DNA of 64,000 bases from Aureimonas sp. SK2. GTDB taxonomy: Bacteria; Pseudomonadota; Alphaproteobacteria; Rhizobiales; Rhizobiaceae. Positions 55,715-63,395 of this stretch are shown here, piece after piece (the stretch's first letter is position 1; each line of letters begins with the position of its first letter). Location of the stretch: the NCBI RefSeq assembly GCF_029813115.1, contig NZ_JAPZDS010000014.1:1-64000 (forward strand). Direction: 5' to 3'. Below the pieces are notes generated by a model, which did no database searches, was not told where the DNA came from, and saw only the letters and a program-made list of their open reading frames with translations. The position numbers and the translations under genes are program-made.

Positions 55715-56035
55715 CTAGTCGTGCTTCGGCGGTCGATCGAGCCCGTCGAACGACCAGTGCGGAACTTCGTCGGCACTGCGATCCAGCGGCAGGGACCGCA
55801 CGAGAAGCGGTAGGTCCGAAGGGCTGTTGCCGGCGATGTCAGCCAGAAGCTTGCATTCCAAGGTCTGCGTCTGACCAGCCTCGTCCGATGCCGTGTCGCC
55901 GGCGACCGTCAACGATACCACCGCCTCCTGCCTACATGCTCCGGCCTGCGCGGTCAGGGAAAGCGCCAGTGTTGCCTGGACCAAGAAGCCCAAGGCCATC
56001 GCCGCCGTCGCCAACCATTTCGTCCATGTATGCAT
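55715..56035 (-). CDS. Small secreted protein of unknown function
   Basis: 106 aa. MHTWTKWLATAAMALGFLVQ plus following residues form a signal peptide ending LTAQA. The mature chain of about 75 residues has two Cys (GACRQE, LECKLL) that could form a disulfide, and an acidic His-containing tail (WSFDGLDRPPKHD). No family recognised. It is divergent from the BigR-like gene, so the palindrome at 56133-56148 may control it too. Confidence 0.55.
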   Translation of the reverse strand: MHTWTKWLATAAMALGFLVQATLALSLTAQAGACRQEAVVSLTVAGDTASDEAGQTQTLECKLLADIAGNSPSDLPLLVRSLPLDRSADEVPHWSFDGLDRPPKHD

Positions 56036-56132
56036 GGCACCAAAACTAGGTCGCTTTTCGGCGAAGGGCTATCCACGAGTGTCGATCACAACCGCGTTCG
56101 AAACTCCGAGCGCCATCTAGGATGGCTTTGAT

Positions 56133-56148
56133 ATTAGATTTGTCTAAT
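56133..56148. promoter_or_regulatory. Putative BigR operator
   Basis: ATTAGA-TTTG-TCTAAT is a perfect dyad in a notably AT-rich 45-bp patch (about 56128-56172) of an otherwise GC-rich region. BigR-type repressors bind such AT-rich sites over their own promoter. It lies 38 bp before the regulator start. Confidence 0.6.
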
Positions 56149-56185
56149 TTAGATAATCCTTATATTCTATGTGATCACGGAGGGC

Positions 56186-56536
56186 ATGAAGGTGTTCGAA
56201 GCGAAGGCGAACGAAGTCGCCGACATTCTCAAAGCGATATCCAACGAGCGGAGGCTCATGCTCCTGTGCAGGCTTCTGCAGATGGGCGAGGCCAGTGTCG
56301 GCTCACTCGCGGAGGCCGTAGGCCTTTCACAATCCGCCCTCTCGCAACACCTGGCGATTCTTCGTGACCAGGACATCGTCGCCTATCGACGGGAGGGGCA
56401 GACGCTGTGGTACCGCATCGCCGACGCCCGTATCGAATCTCTTTTCTCGACCCTCCAGGGTCTGTTCTGCCCCCCCGAAGACACTGGCGCTGCGCCCGCC
56501 TTGCCTGTTTCCTTGGAAGGCGAGCGGCGGGCGTGA
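56186..56536 (+). CDS. ArsR-family repressor, BigR-like (persulfide/sulfide sensor)
   Basis: 116 aa from ATG 56186 (GTG at 56171 or 56192 are alternatives; GGAGG at 56179-56183 best fits the latter). [18 protein letters not shown] places one Cys (residue 28) in helix 2, and [10 protein letters not shown] near residue 95 the other, the pair that forms the redox switch of BigR. Recognition helix [17 protein letters not shown]. It heads an operon of two YeeE/YedE genes. Confidence 0.85.
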   Translation: MKVFEAKANEVADILKAISNERRLMLLCRLLQMGEASVGSLAEAVGLSQSALSQHLAILRDQDIVAYRREGQTLWYRIADARIESLFSTLQGLFCPPEDTGAAPALPVSLEGERRA

Positions 56537-56538
56537 TC

Positions 56539-56955
56539 ATGGTCTCTATAGGAGAAGCCCTCGGCGGCATGCTGATCGGCCTATCGGCCGCGATCCTCCT
56601 GTTGGCCAACGGACGCATCGCCGGCATCAGCGGCATTCTCGATGGTGCCCTCATGCCGCCGGGCTTGCAGCCTGGGTGGAGGCTCGCGTTCCTTCTCGGC
56701 TTGTTCGCCGCTGTGCCCATGCTTTGGCTCGCCGGCTTCGAGCTGCCGTCCATACAAGTGGATGCGGCGCTTCCCGTTGTCGCGATCGCGGGTCTTCTCG
56801 TCGGCTTCGGCACCAGGCTCGGCTCGGGCTGCACCAGCGGCCACGGCGTCTGTGGCATAGCGCGAGGCTCGGGACGATCGGTGGCTGCCACCCTTACCTT
56901 CATGGCAAGCGCCGCCGTCACCGTCTTCGTCGTCCGCCATCTCTTCGAAGCCTGA
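56539..56955 (+). CDS. YeeE/YedE family membrane protein, N-terminal half type (PmpA-like)
   Basis: 138 aa, four helices. The signature [21 protein letters not shown] near residue 92 (Cys in [10 protein letters not shown]) is that of sulfur-transporting YeeE/YedE proteins. The ATG is 3 bases after the repressor stop; a GTG at 56533 would overlap it. With the next gene it should form a transporter for thiosulfate or another reduced sulfur compound. Confidence 0.87.
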   Translation: MVSIGEALGGMLIGLSAAILLLANGRIAGISGILDGALMPPGLQPGWRLAFLLGLFAAVPMLWLAGFELPSIQVDAALPVVAIAGLLVGFGTRLGSGCTSGHGVCGIARGSGRSVAATLTFMASAAVTVFVVRHLFEA

Positions 56956-56958
56956 TCG

Positions 56959-57402
56959 ATGACGCGTCATCTTGCTGCACTCTTGGCCGGCCTGCTTTTC
57001 GGCACCGGCCTCGTCCTTTCTCGAATGGTGGATCCGGCCAAGGTGCTTGGTTTCCTCGATCTCTTCGGCGCGTGGGATCCGAGCCTCGCCTTCGTGATGG
57101 TCGGCGCAATCGTCGTGACGGCTCCGGCCTTTGCGCTCGCGCGGCGTATGAAGCGTCCGCTGGCAGCGTCTCGCTTCGAGCTTCCGGAGCGGCGCGATGT
57201 CGATGGTCGGCTTCTCGGAGGCTCTTTGGTGTTCGGGATCGGCTGGGGTCTCGTGGGCCTGTGCCCAGGTCCAGCGCTCACCGCAATCGGCCTGGCCCCT
57301 CTCCCCGCACTCGTCTTCGTCGCGGCGCTGATCGCCGGCACGCTGCTCTTCCGCTTTACGCTCGGACGCTCCGCAGAGGCTCCGGCAAACACGAGCGGCT
57401 AG
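56959..57402 (+). CDS. YeeE/YedE family membrane protein, second half (PmpB-like, DUF6691)
   Basis: 147 aa, four helices. LLAGLLFGTGLVLSRMVDP near residue 8, KVLGFLDLFGAWDPSLAFVM near 28 and GIGWGLVGLCPGPALTAIG near 93, with a Cys in GLCPGP, are typical. It starts 3 bases after its partner. In related BigR operons a persulfide dioxygenase gene follows or precedes; none is seen here. Confidence 0.87.
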   Translation: MTRHLAALLAGLLFGTGLVLSRMVDPAKVLGFLDLFGAWDPSLAFVMVGAIVVTAPAFALARRMKRPLAASRFELPERRDVDGRLLGGSLVFGIGWGLVGLCPGPALTAIGLAPLPALVFVAALIAGTLLFRFTLGRSAEAPANTSG

Positions 57403-57761
57403 AGGTTTGACCCTTTGAACTCCGCCCGGCCATGCTGAACGCCGATCGCGTGCCCAACAAGCATGGTCCCGGACAGGAGGATGGGGAAGAGAGGAGCGAG
57501 AACTCGCCACCACGATCGCTCCAGCGCGATCGCATAGGAAGAGACAACGAAGTCTGCTGAATGGTTGCCGCGATGCGCTATCGGTTCCGCCGGATCGACA
57601 GGATTGGATCACAACCGATAGGACAAACGCCGTCCATCAGGCTGCCCTTACACGCAGTAGTTATGATTGCCGGTTCGCCGATGGCGTCCAGGCAGTCACA
57701 GCGATCCGCAGGCTCCCCATAGAGGCCACCTATGTTTGCCCTCAGCGGGCCTGCGAGGGCG
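57403..57761. other. 359-bp gene-free region
   Basis: Between the YedE gene and the convergent XRE gene. A minus-strand frame of 74 codons overlaps the XRE 3' end and has several Cys, but no ribosome site or family match. A short minus-strand stretch near 57420-57530 reads as hydrophobic (FPILLSGTMLVGHAIG) and may be an eroded membrane protein end. Nothing is assigned. Confidence 0.35.
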
Positions 57762-58145
57762 TCACCGGTGCCGCCGAAACGCAGCCGCGTCCGCCAAGAC
57801 ATTGACCAGTTCGGTCAATTTCTCGCGGACCTCACCGTCCTCGACCCGAGAAAGGGCGACGCGCAACTCCTCGTCACCAAGGCTGTTCGGAACGGTCCCG
57901 GCGGGCTTTCCATCACAAGAACCCGCATCCTTCGAGAAGAAGAAGGTGAGATCGACACCGAGGCAGTCCGCCACTTTGAACAGCGTGCTTGCGCTGATCC
58001 GGTTCCGGCCGGTCTCATATTTGTGAATCTGCTGGTATGTCAGGCCCAACTCGGCAGCGAGCGCGGCCAGCGTCATCTGCCGGCGGAGGCGAGCCGTCTT
58101 GATCCGATCGCCGATGCTGCGATCCAGCTCGTCTGTTGATGGCAT
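57762..58145 (-). CDS. XRE-family HTH transcriptional regulator
   Basis: 127 aa. HTH_3 domain: RSIGDRIKTARLRRQMTLAA near residue 9, then LAAELGLTYQQIHKYETGRN and RISASTLFKVADCLGVDLTFFF. The C-terminal part (VALSRVEDGEVREKLTELV) is helical, as in rhizobial HTH proteins of this size. Start at 58145 gives MPSTDELDRSIG. Divergent from a PAS-domain gene with 166 bp between. Confidence 0.86.
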   Translation of the reverse strand: MPSTDELDRSIGDRIKTARLRRQMTLAALAAELGLTYQQIHKYETGRNRISASTLFKVADCLGVDLTFFFSKDAGSCDGKPAGTVPNSLGDEELRVALSRVEDGEVREKLTELVNVLADAAAFRRHR

Positions 58146-58311
58146 AGGCCGAGTCTTATCCTCACTCTGCGCGACGATGTTTGAGCGACATGCAAGCACA
58201 TCGCTCCCTGCGTGTCGCATCATATATCAATAACGTACGATTTCGACATTCAATCCTCGATTGAATATGGTCGGGCTCACGCTTCAAGCAGGCTATTCGT
58301 CGAGGCATGGA

Positions 58312-58848
58312 ATGAGTGAGCGGACGGCGCGGCCTCCGATTGCGCCCCAGAATTTTCTCGGCGTCTGGACCTGGAACGTCAAAACCGGGATCGTCATTGC
58401 TTGCAGCGACGTCTGCCTCTACGCGAACATTCCGAGCGATGTCGGCATTCATGGAGTGGCGACAGAACGGTTCTACGCGGCGATCCATCCGGACGATCGG
58501 GACGGGCTTCGGCGGCAAGTCGCCATTGCCTTGCAGGGTGAGGAAATCTTTCTTGCCGAGTACCGAATGGTCAGCGTGGAATATGGCACGGTTTGGGTTC
58601 GTTCGTCGGGGCGCTGCTTCCGGGACCCGGCCGGAAACCCGTCGCACATCTCCGGTTACCTCAGCCGGATCGATGCGGAACAGAACGCCAAGACCGACGA
58701 CGCAACGAACCTAGAGGAGGTGATCGAACATCTCACCGAGGCTCGCCTGGCGGCGGCGAGACTGTCGAGACCCACCCTTTCCAAATTGATCGCAGCGGTG
58801 TTGCTGGAAGCTGGCTTTCAACTCGCCGGCCTCTTCAGACGGAATTGA
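58312..58848 (+). CDS. Single PAS-domain protein without an output domain
   Basis: 178 aa. The PAS_3 fold covers about residues 15-130: LGVWTWNVKTGIVIACSDVC near 16, AIHPDDRDGLRRQVAIAL near 57, EYRMVSVEYGTVWVRSSGRC near 82. The C-terminal 45 residues are a helix (EEVIEHLTEARLAAARL). No kinase, GGDEF or HTH follows. It may sense a ligand and act on a partner, perhaps the divergent XRE protein. Starts at 58261 or 58267 are also possible. Confidence 0.75.
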   Translation: MSERTARPPIAPQNFLGVWTWNVKTGIVIACSDVCLYANIPSDVGIHGVATERFYAAIHPDDRDGLRRQVAIALQGEEIFLAEYRMVSVEYGTVWVRSSGRCFRDPAGNPSHISGYLSRIDAEQNAKTDDATNLEEVIEHLTEARLAAARLSRPTLSKLIAAVLLEAGFQLAGLFRRN

Positions 58849-58976
58849 ACCGGCCGACCGACGAACGCTGAGGGATGGCAAGGCACTGGAACGTGATGCA
58901 ACGCCCCCCCGATCCGACCACGACAGAAGCCGATAACTCCTGATCGCATTCACTCGCCTCGAGGAAGGACGGAATC

Positions 58977-59192
58977 ATGGATTCACGTGCGATCCCTTTC
59001 TCGTATCTGATCGTTGCGTGCGTCGTCGCCACCGTGCTCGCCGTACGCGCCTTCACCATCCCCGAAGCTCGAACATCGCGGACCCTGAAGCCGCGAGCCG
59101 GTTCGGACCTTCCCTCTCACCTCGATCCCATCCTCTCCCATCGAAGCCTGTCTCGAAGCGATAAGGACATCTCCGCGAACGAAGCACGCTGA
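58977..59192 (+). CDS. Possible small single-pass membrane protein
   Basis: 71 aa. GGAAGGAC lies just upstream of the ATG. Residues about 6-26 (IPFSYLIVACVVATVLAVRA) form one helix; the rest is polar and Ser/Arg-rich. No family recognised. Confidence 0.35.
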   Translation: MDSRAIPFSYLIVACVVATVLAVRAFTIPEARTSRTLKPRAGSDLPSHLDPILSHRSLSRSDKDISANEAR

Positions 59193-59321
59193 CCAGCCTC
59201 ATCTTAGGGTCATCGGTCGGAGCCCGTCCGTGCGCGACGTTAGACGGTTCCTTCGACAAGCGCGAAAACGCGCCCTCGGTTTGGGCAGGCTGGCGACGGG
59301 CTGACGCGAGGCTCACCCTGG

Positions 59322-59350
59322 TTGATACGATCTATATGTTATGACATAAC
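59322..59350 (+). promoter_or_regulatory. Promoter with overlapping Zur-like box
   Basis: TTGATA (59322-59327), 17 bases, CATAAC (59345-59350) form a plausible sigma-70 promoter. GTTATG-A-CATAAC (59338-59350) is a perfect 13-bp palindrome overlapping the -10, matching the GTTAT...ATAAC core of alphaproteobacterial Zur sites. It lies 110 bp before the zinc-binding protein gene, so zinc-bound Zur would block transcription. Confidence 0.72.
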
Positions 59351-59460
59351 GGAATGGGTCTCGATCGGTGTGATTCGAGATTCGCGTCTCGGCAAGCGAA
59401 ACCAGTCGCCCGCTTCCTTCGAGAGAAGTTTACCCGTCCCCGATCAGACCATCGGAAACC

Positions 59461-60393
59461 ATGTCGCCTTCCATCCTTCGATTTGCCGCCATTTGTTACG
59501 TTATACTGTTCTCTTCGGTCGCGCCGGCTGCGGATGCCTCCCTGCAAGTCGTTGCCAGTTTCTCCATCCTCGGCGACTTCGCTCGGGAGGTTGGCGGGTC
59601 CCATGTCCACGTAACGACGCTGGTCGGACCCGACGCGGACGCCCATGTGTTCGAACCGAAACCCGCTGACGCAAAAGCCCTTGCGCGTGCGAATGTGGTG
59701 CTGGTCAACGGCCTGGCATTCGAGGGCTTTCTGCCGCGCATCGTGAAGGCGAGCGGAACCCAAGCGCCGATGGTCGAACTTGCGGGTGGGATCGATGCCC
59801 TGGTCGATCCGAGCGGCGGGCATTACCACTTCACCGGCGGCCGGGCGACCTTTCACGCGACACCCAACGATCCGCACGCATGGCAGTCGATCGGCAACGC
59901 CAAGGTCTATGTGCGCAACATCGCAGAAGCTTTCTGCGAGGCAGATCGCGCCCATTGCCCCGACTACGAGGCTAACGCGGCCAGCTACACCGAAGTGCTC
60001 TCCGACTTGGACGGGGAGATCCGGCAGACCTTGGCCGGGGTTCCCGCCGACAGGCGGACGGGCGTCATCGGCCACAACGCCTTCCGCTACTTCGAGCGCG
60101 ACTACGGCGTGACCTTCCTGTCACCGCAAGGCGTTTCGACGGGCTCGGAAGCCTCGGCGGCGGATGTCGCCGCTCTGGTCCGCGAGATCCGTGAGCGCCG
60201 TGCGACGGCGATCTTCGCGGAGAACATTTCCGACACGCGCCTCGTCCGGCAGATCGCGTCCGAGGCGGGCCTCGAACTCGGCGGCACGCTCTATTCGGAC
60301 GCGCTCTCGCCCCCGGACGGCCCGGCGCCGACCTATGCCGACCTGATGCGTCACAACGCGCGGACCATCGCGACGGCGCTCGCCCCGAACTGA
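59461..60393 (+). CDS. aztC: Zinc ABC transporter periplasmic binding protein (AztC/ZnuA-like)
   Basis: 310 aa with signal peptide ending PAADA. Cluster A-I family: LQVVASFSILGDFAREVGG near residue 24, DADAHVFEPKPADAK near 60 (first His), a His-rich loop GGHYHFTGGRATFHATPNDP near 119-140, VIGHNAFRYFERDYGV near 202 and FAENISD near 258 (Asp ligand). The partner gene is AztD-like, which favours AztC over ZnuA. No ATPase or permease gene (AztA/B) is adjacent, so the transporter core must be elsewhere. Confidence 0.85.
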   Translation: MSPSILRFAAICYVILFSSVAPAADASLQVVASFSILGDFAREVGGSHVHVTTLVGPDADAHVFEPKPADAKALARANVVLVNGLAFEGFLPRIVKASGTQAPMVELAGGIDALVDPSGGHYHFTGGRATFHATPNDPHAWQSIGNAKVYVRNIAEAFCEADRAHCPDYEANAASYTEVLSDLDGEIRQTLAGVPADRRTGVIGHNAFRYFERDYGVTFLSPQGVSTGSEASAADVAALVREIRERRATAIFAENISDTRLVRQIASEAGLELGGTLYSDALSPPDGPAPTYADLMRHNARTIATALAPN

Positions 60394-60436
60394 CGCGGCA
60401 CGCCCCTTTCCCAACACCATTTCTACGGAGACCACC

Positions 60437-62242
60437 ATGCTGCGATCATTCGCCTGCGCGTCGGGCATCTCGCTCGTCCTTGCCGCCAATGCCTTCGCCG
60501 AGGAAGCCGCGCACGGCCATGAGGACGTGACACTCTACCGCGTGTTCGTCGGTGACCACACCGCCCCCCGGATCACCGCCTTCGATCTCGAAGACCCCGG
60601 CCGGCGCTGGTCGTTCGACACGACCGGCCAGAGCAAGCTCTTCGCCGTCGACGAAGGGTCGGCCGTCGTCGCGGTCCAGTCCGACGACGATGCCGTCCAC
60701 GTCATCGACAGCGGCATCTCGCTCCATTCCCACGGCGACCATTCCGACATCGCCATCGCCGATCCCGCCGCCGTCCCGGGGACGCTGAACGGGCCTCGGC
60801 CCTTTCATCTGATCGACCACGGCGGCAAGGTCGCGATCAACTTCGATCGCGGGGGATATGCCGAGATCCTCGATGCGCATGCGCTTTCCGGGGGCCGGAT
60901 CGAGACCACGCGCCTCCCCCAGGACCGGGCGCATCACGGCTATGTCGCGCCCATCGGCAATGCGTGGGTGACCAGCGTCGCTTCCGACGCGCCCGTGGAA
61001 GGCGACGCAGCGCCCAAGCGCGTCGGCCTCCGGCAGGTCGAGGCGGACGGCACGCCCGTCGGCGAGGTCGCCGCCTGCACCGGCATTCACGGCGAGGCCT
61101 TTTCCGGCGCCTATCTGGCGACGGGGTGCAGCGAGGGCATCCTCACGGTCAGCGCCGGGGCGGACGGCCCCTCGTTCCGGATGCTGCCCTATCCCGCCGA
61201 CTTCCCCGCCGGAGAAAGCACCGGCACGCTTCTAGGCTCCAAGAGCCTGCAGGTGTTCCTCGGCAACTACGGGGCCAAGGGCCTCGTGGTGGTCGATCCG
61301 ACCGACGAGCCGCACCTGCGCTATGTCGATCTGCCGTTCCGACGCGTCGACTTCACCCTCGATCCCGCCAATGCCCGCTTCGCCTACGTGCTGACCGAAG
61401 ACGGCACGCTCCATCAGGTGGATGTTCTCGACGCACGCATCGCGCAAAGCGCTCGCGTGACGGAACCGACCTCCATGGACGGGCACTGGAACGATCCTCG
61501 TCCGAAATTGGCCATGGCCGGCGACGAGGTGATCATGACCGACCCGAAGGCGGGCCTCGTCCGCCGGATCGCGAAGGAGACGCTGGAGGAGACCGGCACG
61601 ATCACTGTCGAGGGCATGCCCTACAATCTCGTCGTGGTCGGCGGCAGCGGCGTGGTGCACGAGGGCGACGGCCACGATCATTCGGGCCACGCGCACAGCC
61701 ACGGCGATCCGCAGATCTATGCGGGCTACTTCGAGGACAGCCAGATCCAGGACCGCCCCCTGTCCGACTATGCCGGCGACTGGCAGTCGGTCTATCCGTA
61801 CCTCCAGGACGGTACGCTGGAGCCGGTCTGGCAGCACAAGGCCGAGAAGGGCACCAAGAGCGTGGCCGAGATCAAGGCCGAATACGAGACCGGCTATCGC
61901 ACCGACGTCGAGCGCATCACCATCGAGGGCGACGCCGTCACCTTCTACAAGGACGGCAAACCGACCAAGGGCTCCTACGTCTACGACGGCCGCGAGACCC
62001 TGACCTACAAGAAGGGCAACCGCGGGGTTCGCTTCATCTTCAGGAAGACGGACGGCGACGCCGACGCTCCGCAGTTCATCCAGTTCAGCGACCACGGCAT
62101 CGCGCCGGCCAAGGCCGACCACTACCATCTCTACTGGGGCGACGACCGCGCCGCCCTTCTGGAGGAGGTCACGAACTGGCCCACCTACTACCCGTCCTCG
62201 CTCAATGCGAAGCAGATCGTCGGCGAGATGCTGGCGCACTGA
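60437..62242 (+). CDS. AztD-ZinT fusion: periplasmic zinc metallochaperone
   Basis: 601 aa with a 21-residue signal peptide (ending NAFA). Residues about 22-405 form an AztD-type beta-propeller starting AHGHEDVTLYRVFVGDH, with a His-rich loop HSHGDHSD near 98. A linker at about 406-422 (HEGDGHDHSGHAHSHGD) leads into a full ZinT domain, about 424-601: YFEDSQIQDRPLSDYAGDWQ, IQFSDHGIAPAKADHYHLYW holding the three zinc His, and NWPTYYPSSLNAKQIV. Both halves bind zinc and hand it to an SBP; here they are one chain, 43 bp after aztC. Confidence 0.9.
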   Translation: MLRSFACASGISLVLAANAFAEEAAHGHEDVTLYRVFVGDHTAPRITAFDLEDPGRRWSFDTTGQSKLFAVDEGSAVVAVQSDDDAVHVIDSGISLHSHGDHSDIAIADPAAVPGTLNGPRPFHLIDHGGKVAINFDRGGYAEILDAHALSGGRIETTRLPQDRAHHGYVAPIGNAWVTSVASDAPVEGDAAPKRVGLRQVEADGTPVGEVAACTGIHGEAFSGAYLATGCSEGILTVSAGADGPSFRMLPYPADFPAGESTGTLLGSKSLQVFLGNYGAKGLVVVDPTDEPHLRYVDLPFRRVDFTLDPANARFAYVLTEDGTLHQVDVLDARIAQSARVTEPTSMDGHWNDPRPKLAMAGDEVIMTDPKAGLVRRIAKETLEETGTITVEGMPYNLVVVGGSGVVHEGDGHDHSGHAHSHGDPQIYAGYFEDSQIQDRPLSDYAGDWQSVYPYLQDGTLEPVWQHKAEKGTKSVAEIKAEYETGYRTDVERITIEGDAVTFYKDGKPTKGSYVYDGRETLTYKKGNRGVRFIFRKTDGDADAPQFIQFSDHGIAPAKADHYHLYWGDDRAALLEEVTNWPTYYPSSLNAKQIVGEMLAH

Positions 62243-62286
62243 CCACAGCGACCAGCTGCCAGGAAAGCCACCGGGACCGATGACTG

Positions 62287-62321
62287 AAAAGGCGGGCGCC
62301 AGGACACGGCGCCCGCCTTTT
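62287..62321 (+). terminator. Intrinsic terminator of the zinc operon
   Basis: AAAAGGCGGGCGCC and GGCGCCCGCCTTTT are perfect 14-base complements around a 7-base loop, ending in T4, 44 bases after the stop codon. Reads as bidirectional. Confidence 0.88.
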
Positions 62322-62422
62322 CGTCTCAGAAGACCGTCATCGAATCCTCCGCAAAGGCGCGACACCGCGTGCGCCGGGGCACATCGATCGAAACGGAGCC
62401 TTGCCCGACGACGCGCGTAGCC

Positions 62423-62439
62423 CATAGAAACGACCTATG
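62423..62439. promoter_or_regulatory. LysR half-site pair at its own start
   Basis: CATAG-N7-CTATG, with CATAGAA as the left half, overlaps the ATG at 62437. It repeats the sequence of the palindrome at 63301-63319, which suggests the same protein binds both. Confidence 0.45.
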
Positions 62440-63306
62440 ATCGACCGCTATCATCTGCGCTACTTCCTGGCCGTCGTGGACACGGGCAACTTTTCCCGCG
62501 CCGCAACCGCCTGCAATGTGACGCAGCCCACGCTTTCGGTCGGGATCGCCAAGCTGGAGCAGGGGCTCGGGCGCACGCTGTTCCACCGGACCAACCGGCG
62601 CGTCGAACTGACCCAGGCCGGGGCGGCGCTTCTGGCCCATGCCCGCGCGATCGAGGCCGGTTTCACTGCGGCCGAGCGCGAGGCGGCGGGCGCCGTCTCC
62701 GTCCCGACTGTCCGCCTTGGCATTCTGACCACCGTTCCCCGCCGGTGGATCGAGCGCTTCCTTCTCGGCTGGCAGGCCCGAGGAGGCGGCGAGCGGCTGG
62801 AGATCGTGGAGGGAAACGAGCGCGACCTCCGGACCCGGCTGGCGCGCGGTCGGATCGACGTGGCGCTGACGATCCTGCGCGACGATGCGGATCGCGCCGC
62901 AGGCCGGAGCATCGCGTCGGAAGGCTATTCGCTGGCGCTCAGTGCTTCGCACCCGCTGGCCGGGCGCGGTCGACTGCGGGCCGAGGACCTCGTCAACGAG
63001 CCGATGCTCGTGCGCCGCCATTGCGAGCTACTCCCTGAGACCAGCCGCTTCTTCACGGCCCGCGGCGTCCGCCCCTTCTTCTCCGCCCGCACCACCAGCG
63101 ACGACAAGGCCTTGGCCTATGTGCGCTCGGGCATCGGCCTCACCGTGATGCCTGACGGCTTCTCCGAACAGGGAGTCGTGCGCGTGCCGTTGGAGGACTT
63201 CGCCTTCCGACGCGACTTATGGCTCGTGCCGGCACGGCAGTCGGAAGCGCGAGTGCCGATCTTCGATGCACTCGCCGAGGCGCTCGCCTCTTCGCTTCAG
63301 TCATAG
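62437..63306 (+). CDS. LysR-family transcriptional regulator
   Basis: 289 aa. MIDRYHLRYFLAVVDTGNFS then HTH RAATACNVTQPTLSVGIAKL (residues about 21-40). The effector domain begins VPTVRLGILTTVPRRWIERF. It is followed on the same strand by an isovaleryl-CoA dehydrogenase-type gene 90 bp away, with a palindrome right at its stop codon, so regulation of leucine catabolism is possible. Confidence 0.87.
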   Translation: MIDRYHLRYFLAVVDTGNFSRAATACNVTQPTLSVGIAKLEQGLGRTLFHRTNRRVELTQAGAALLAHARAIEAGFTAAEREAAGAVSVPTVRLGILTTVPRRWIERFLLGWQARGGGERLEIVEGNERDLRTRLARGRIDVALTILRDDADRAAGRSIASEGYSLALSASHPLAGRGRLRAEDLVNEPMLVRRHCELLPETSRFFTARGVRPFFSARTTSDDKALAYVRSGIGLTVMPDGFSEQGVVRVPLEDFAFRRDLWLVPARQSEARVPIFDALAEALASSLQS

Positions 63307-63319
63307 AAGACTTCTATGA
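63301..63319. promoter_or_regulatory. 19-bp perfect palindrome upstream of the acyl-CoA dehydrogenase gene
   Basis: TCATAGAAG-A-CTTCTATGA spans the LysR stop codon and lies 77 bp before the dehydrogenase start. Same CATAGAA core as the site at 62423. Confidence 0.6.
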
Positions 63320-63395
63320 TCAGTCGCCGCATCTTTCAATTTTGCCCGCAAGGGCGGAGGTCGTAGTGTCGTCACGACAGGCTTGGGAGGGCACG

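Noticed and set aside
57578-57802. 74-codon Cys-containing frame on the minus strand
   Set aside because: Starts inside the XRE gene without a ribosome site; no recognisable domain.
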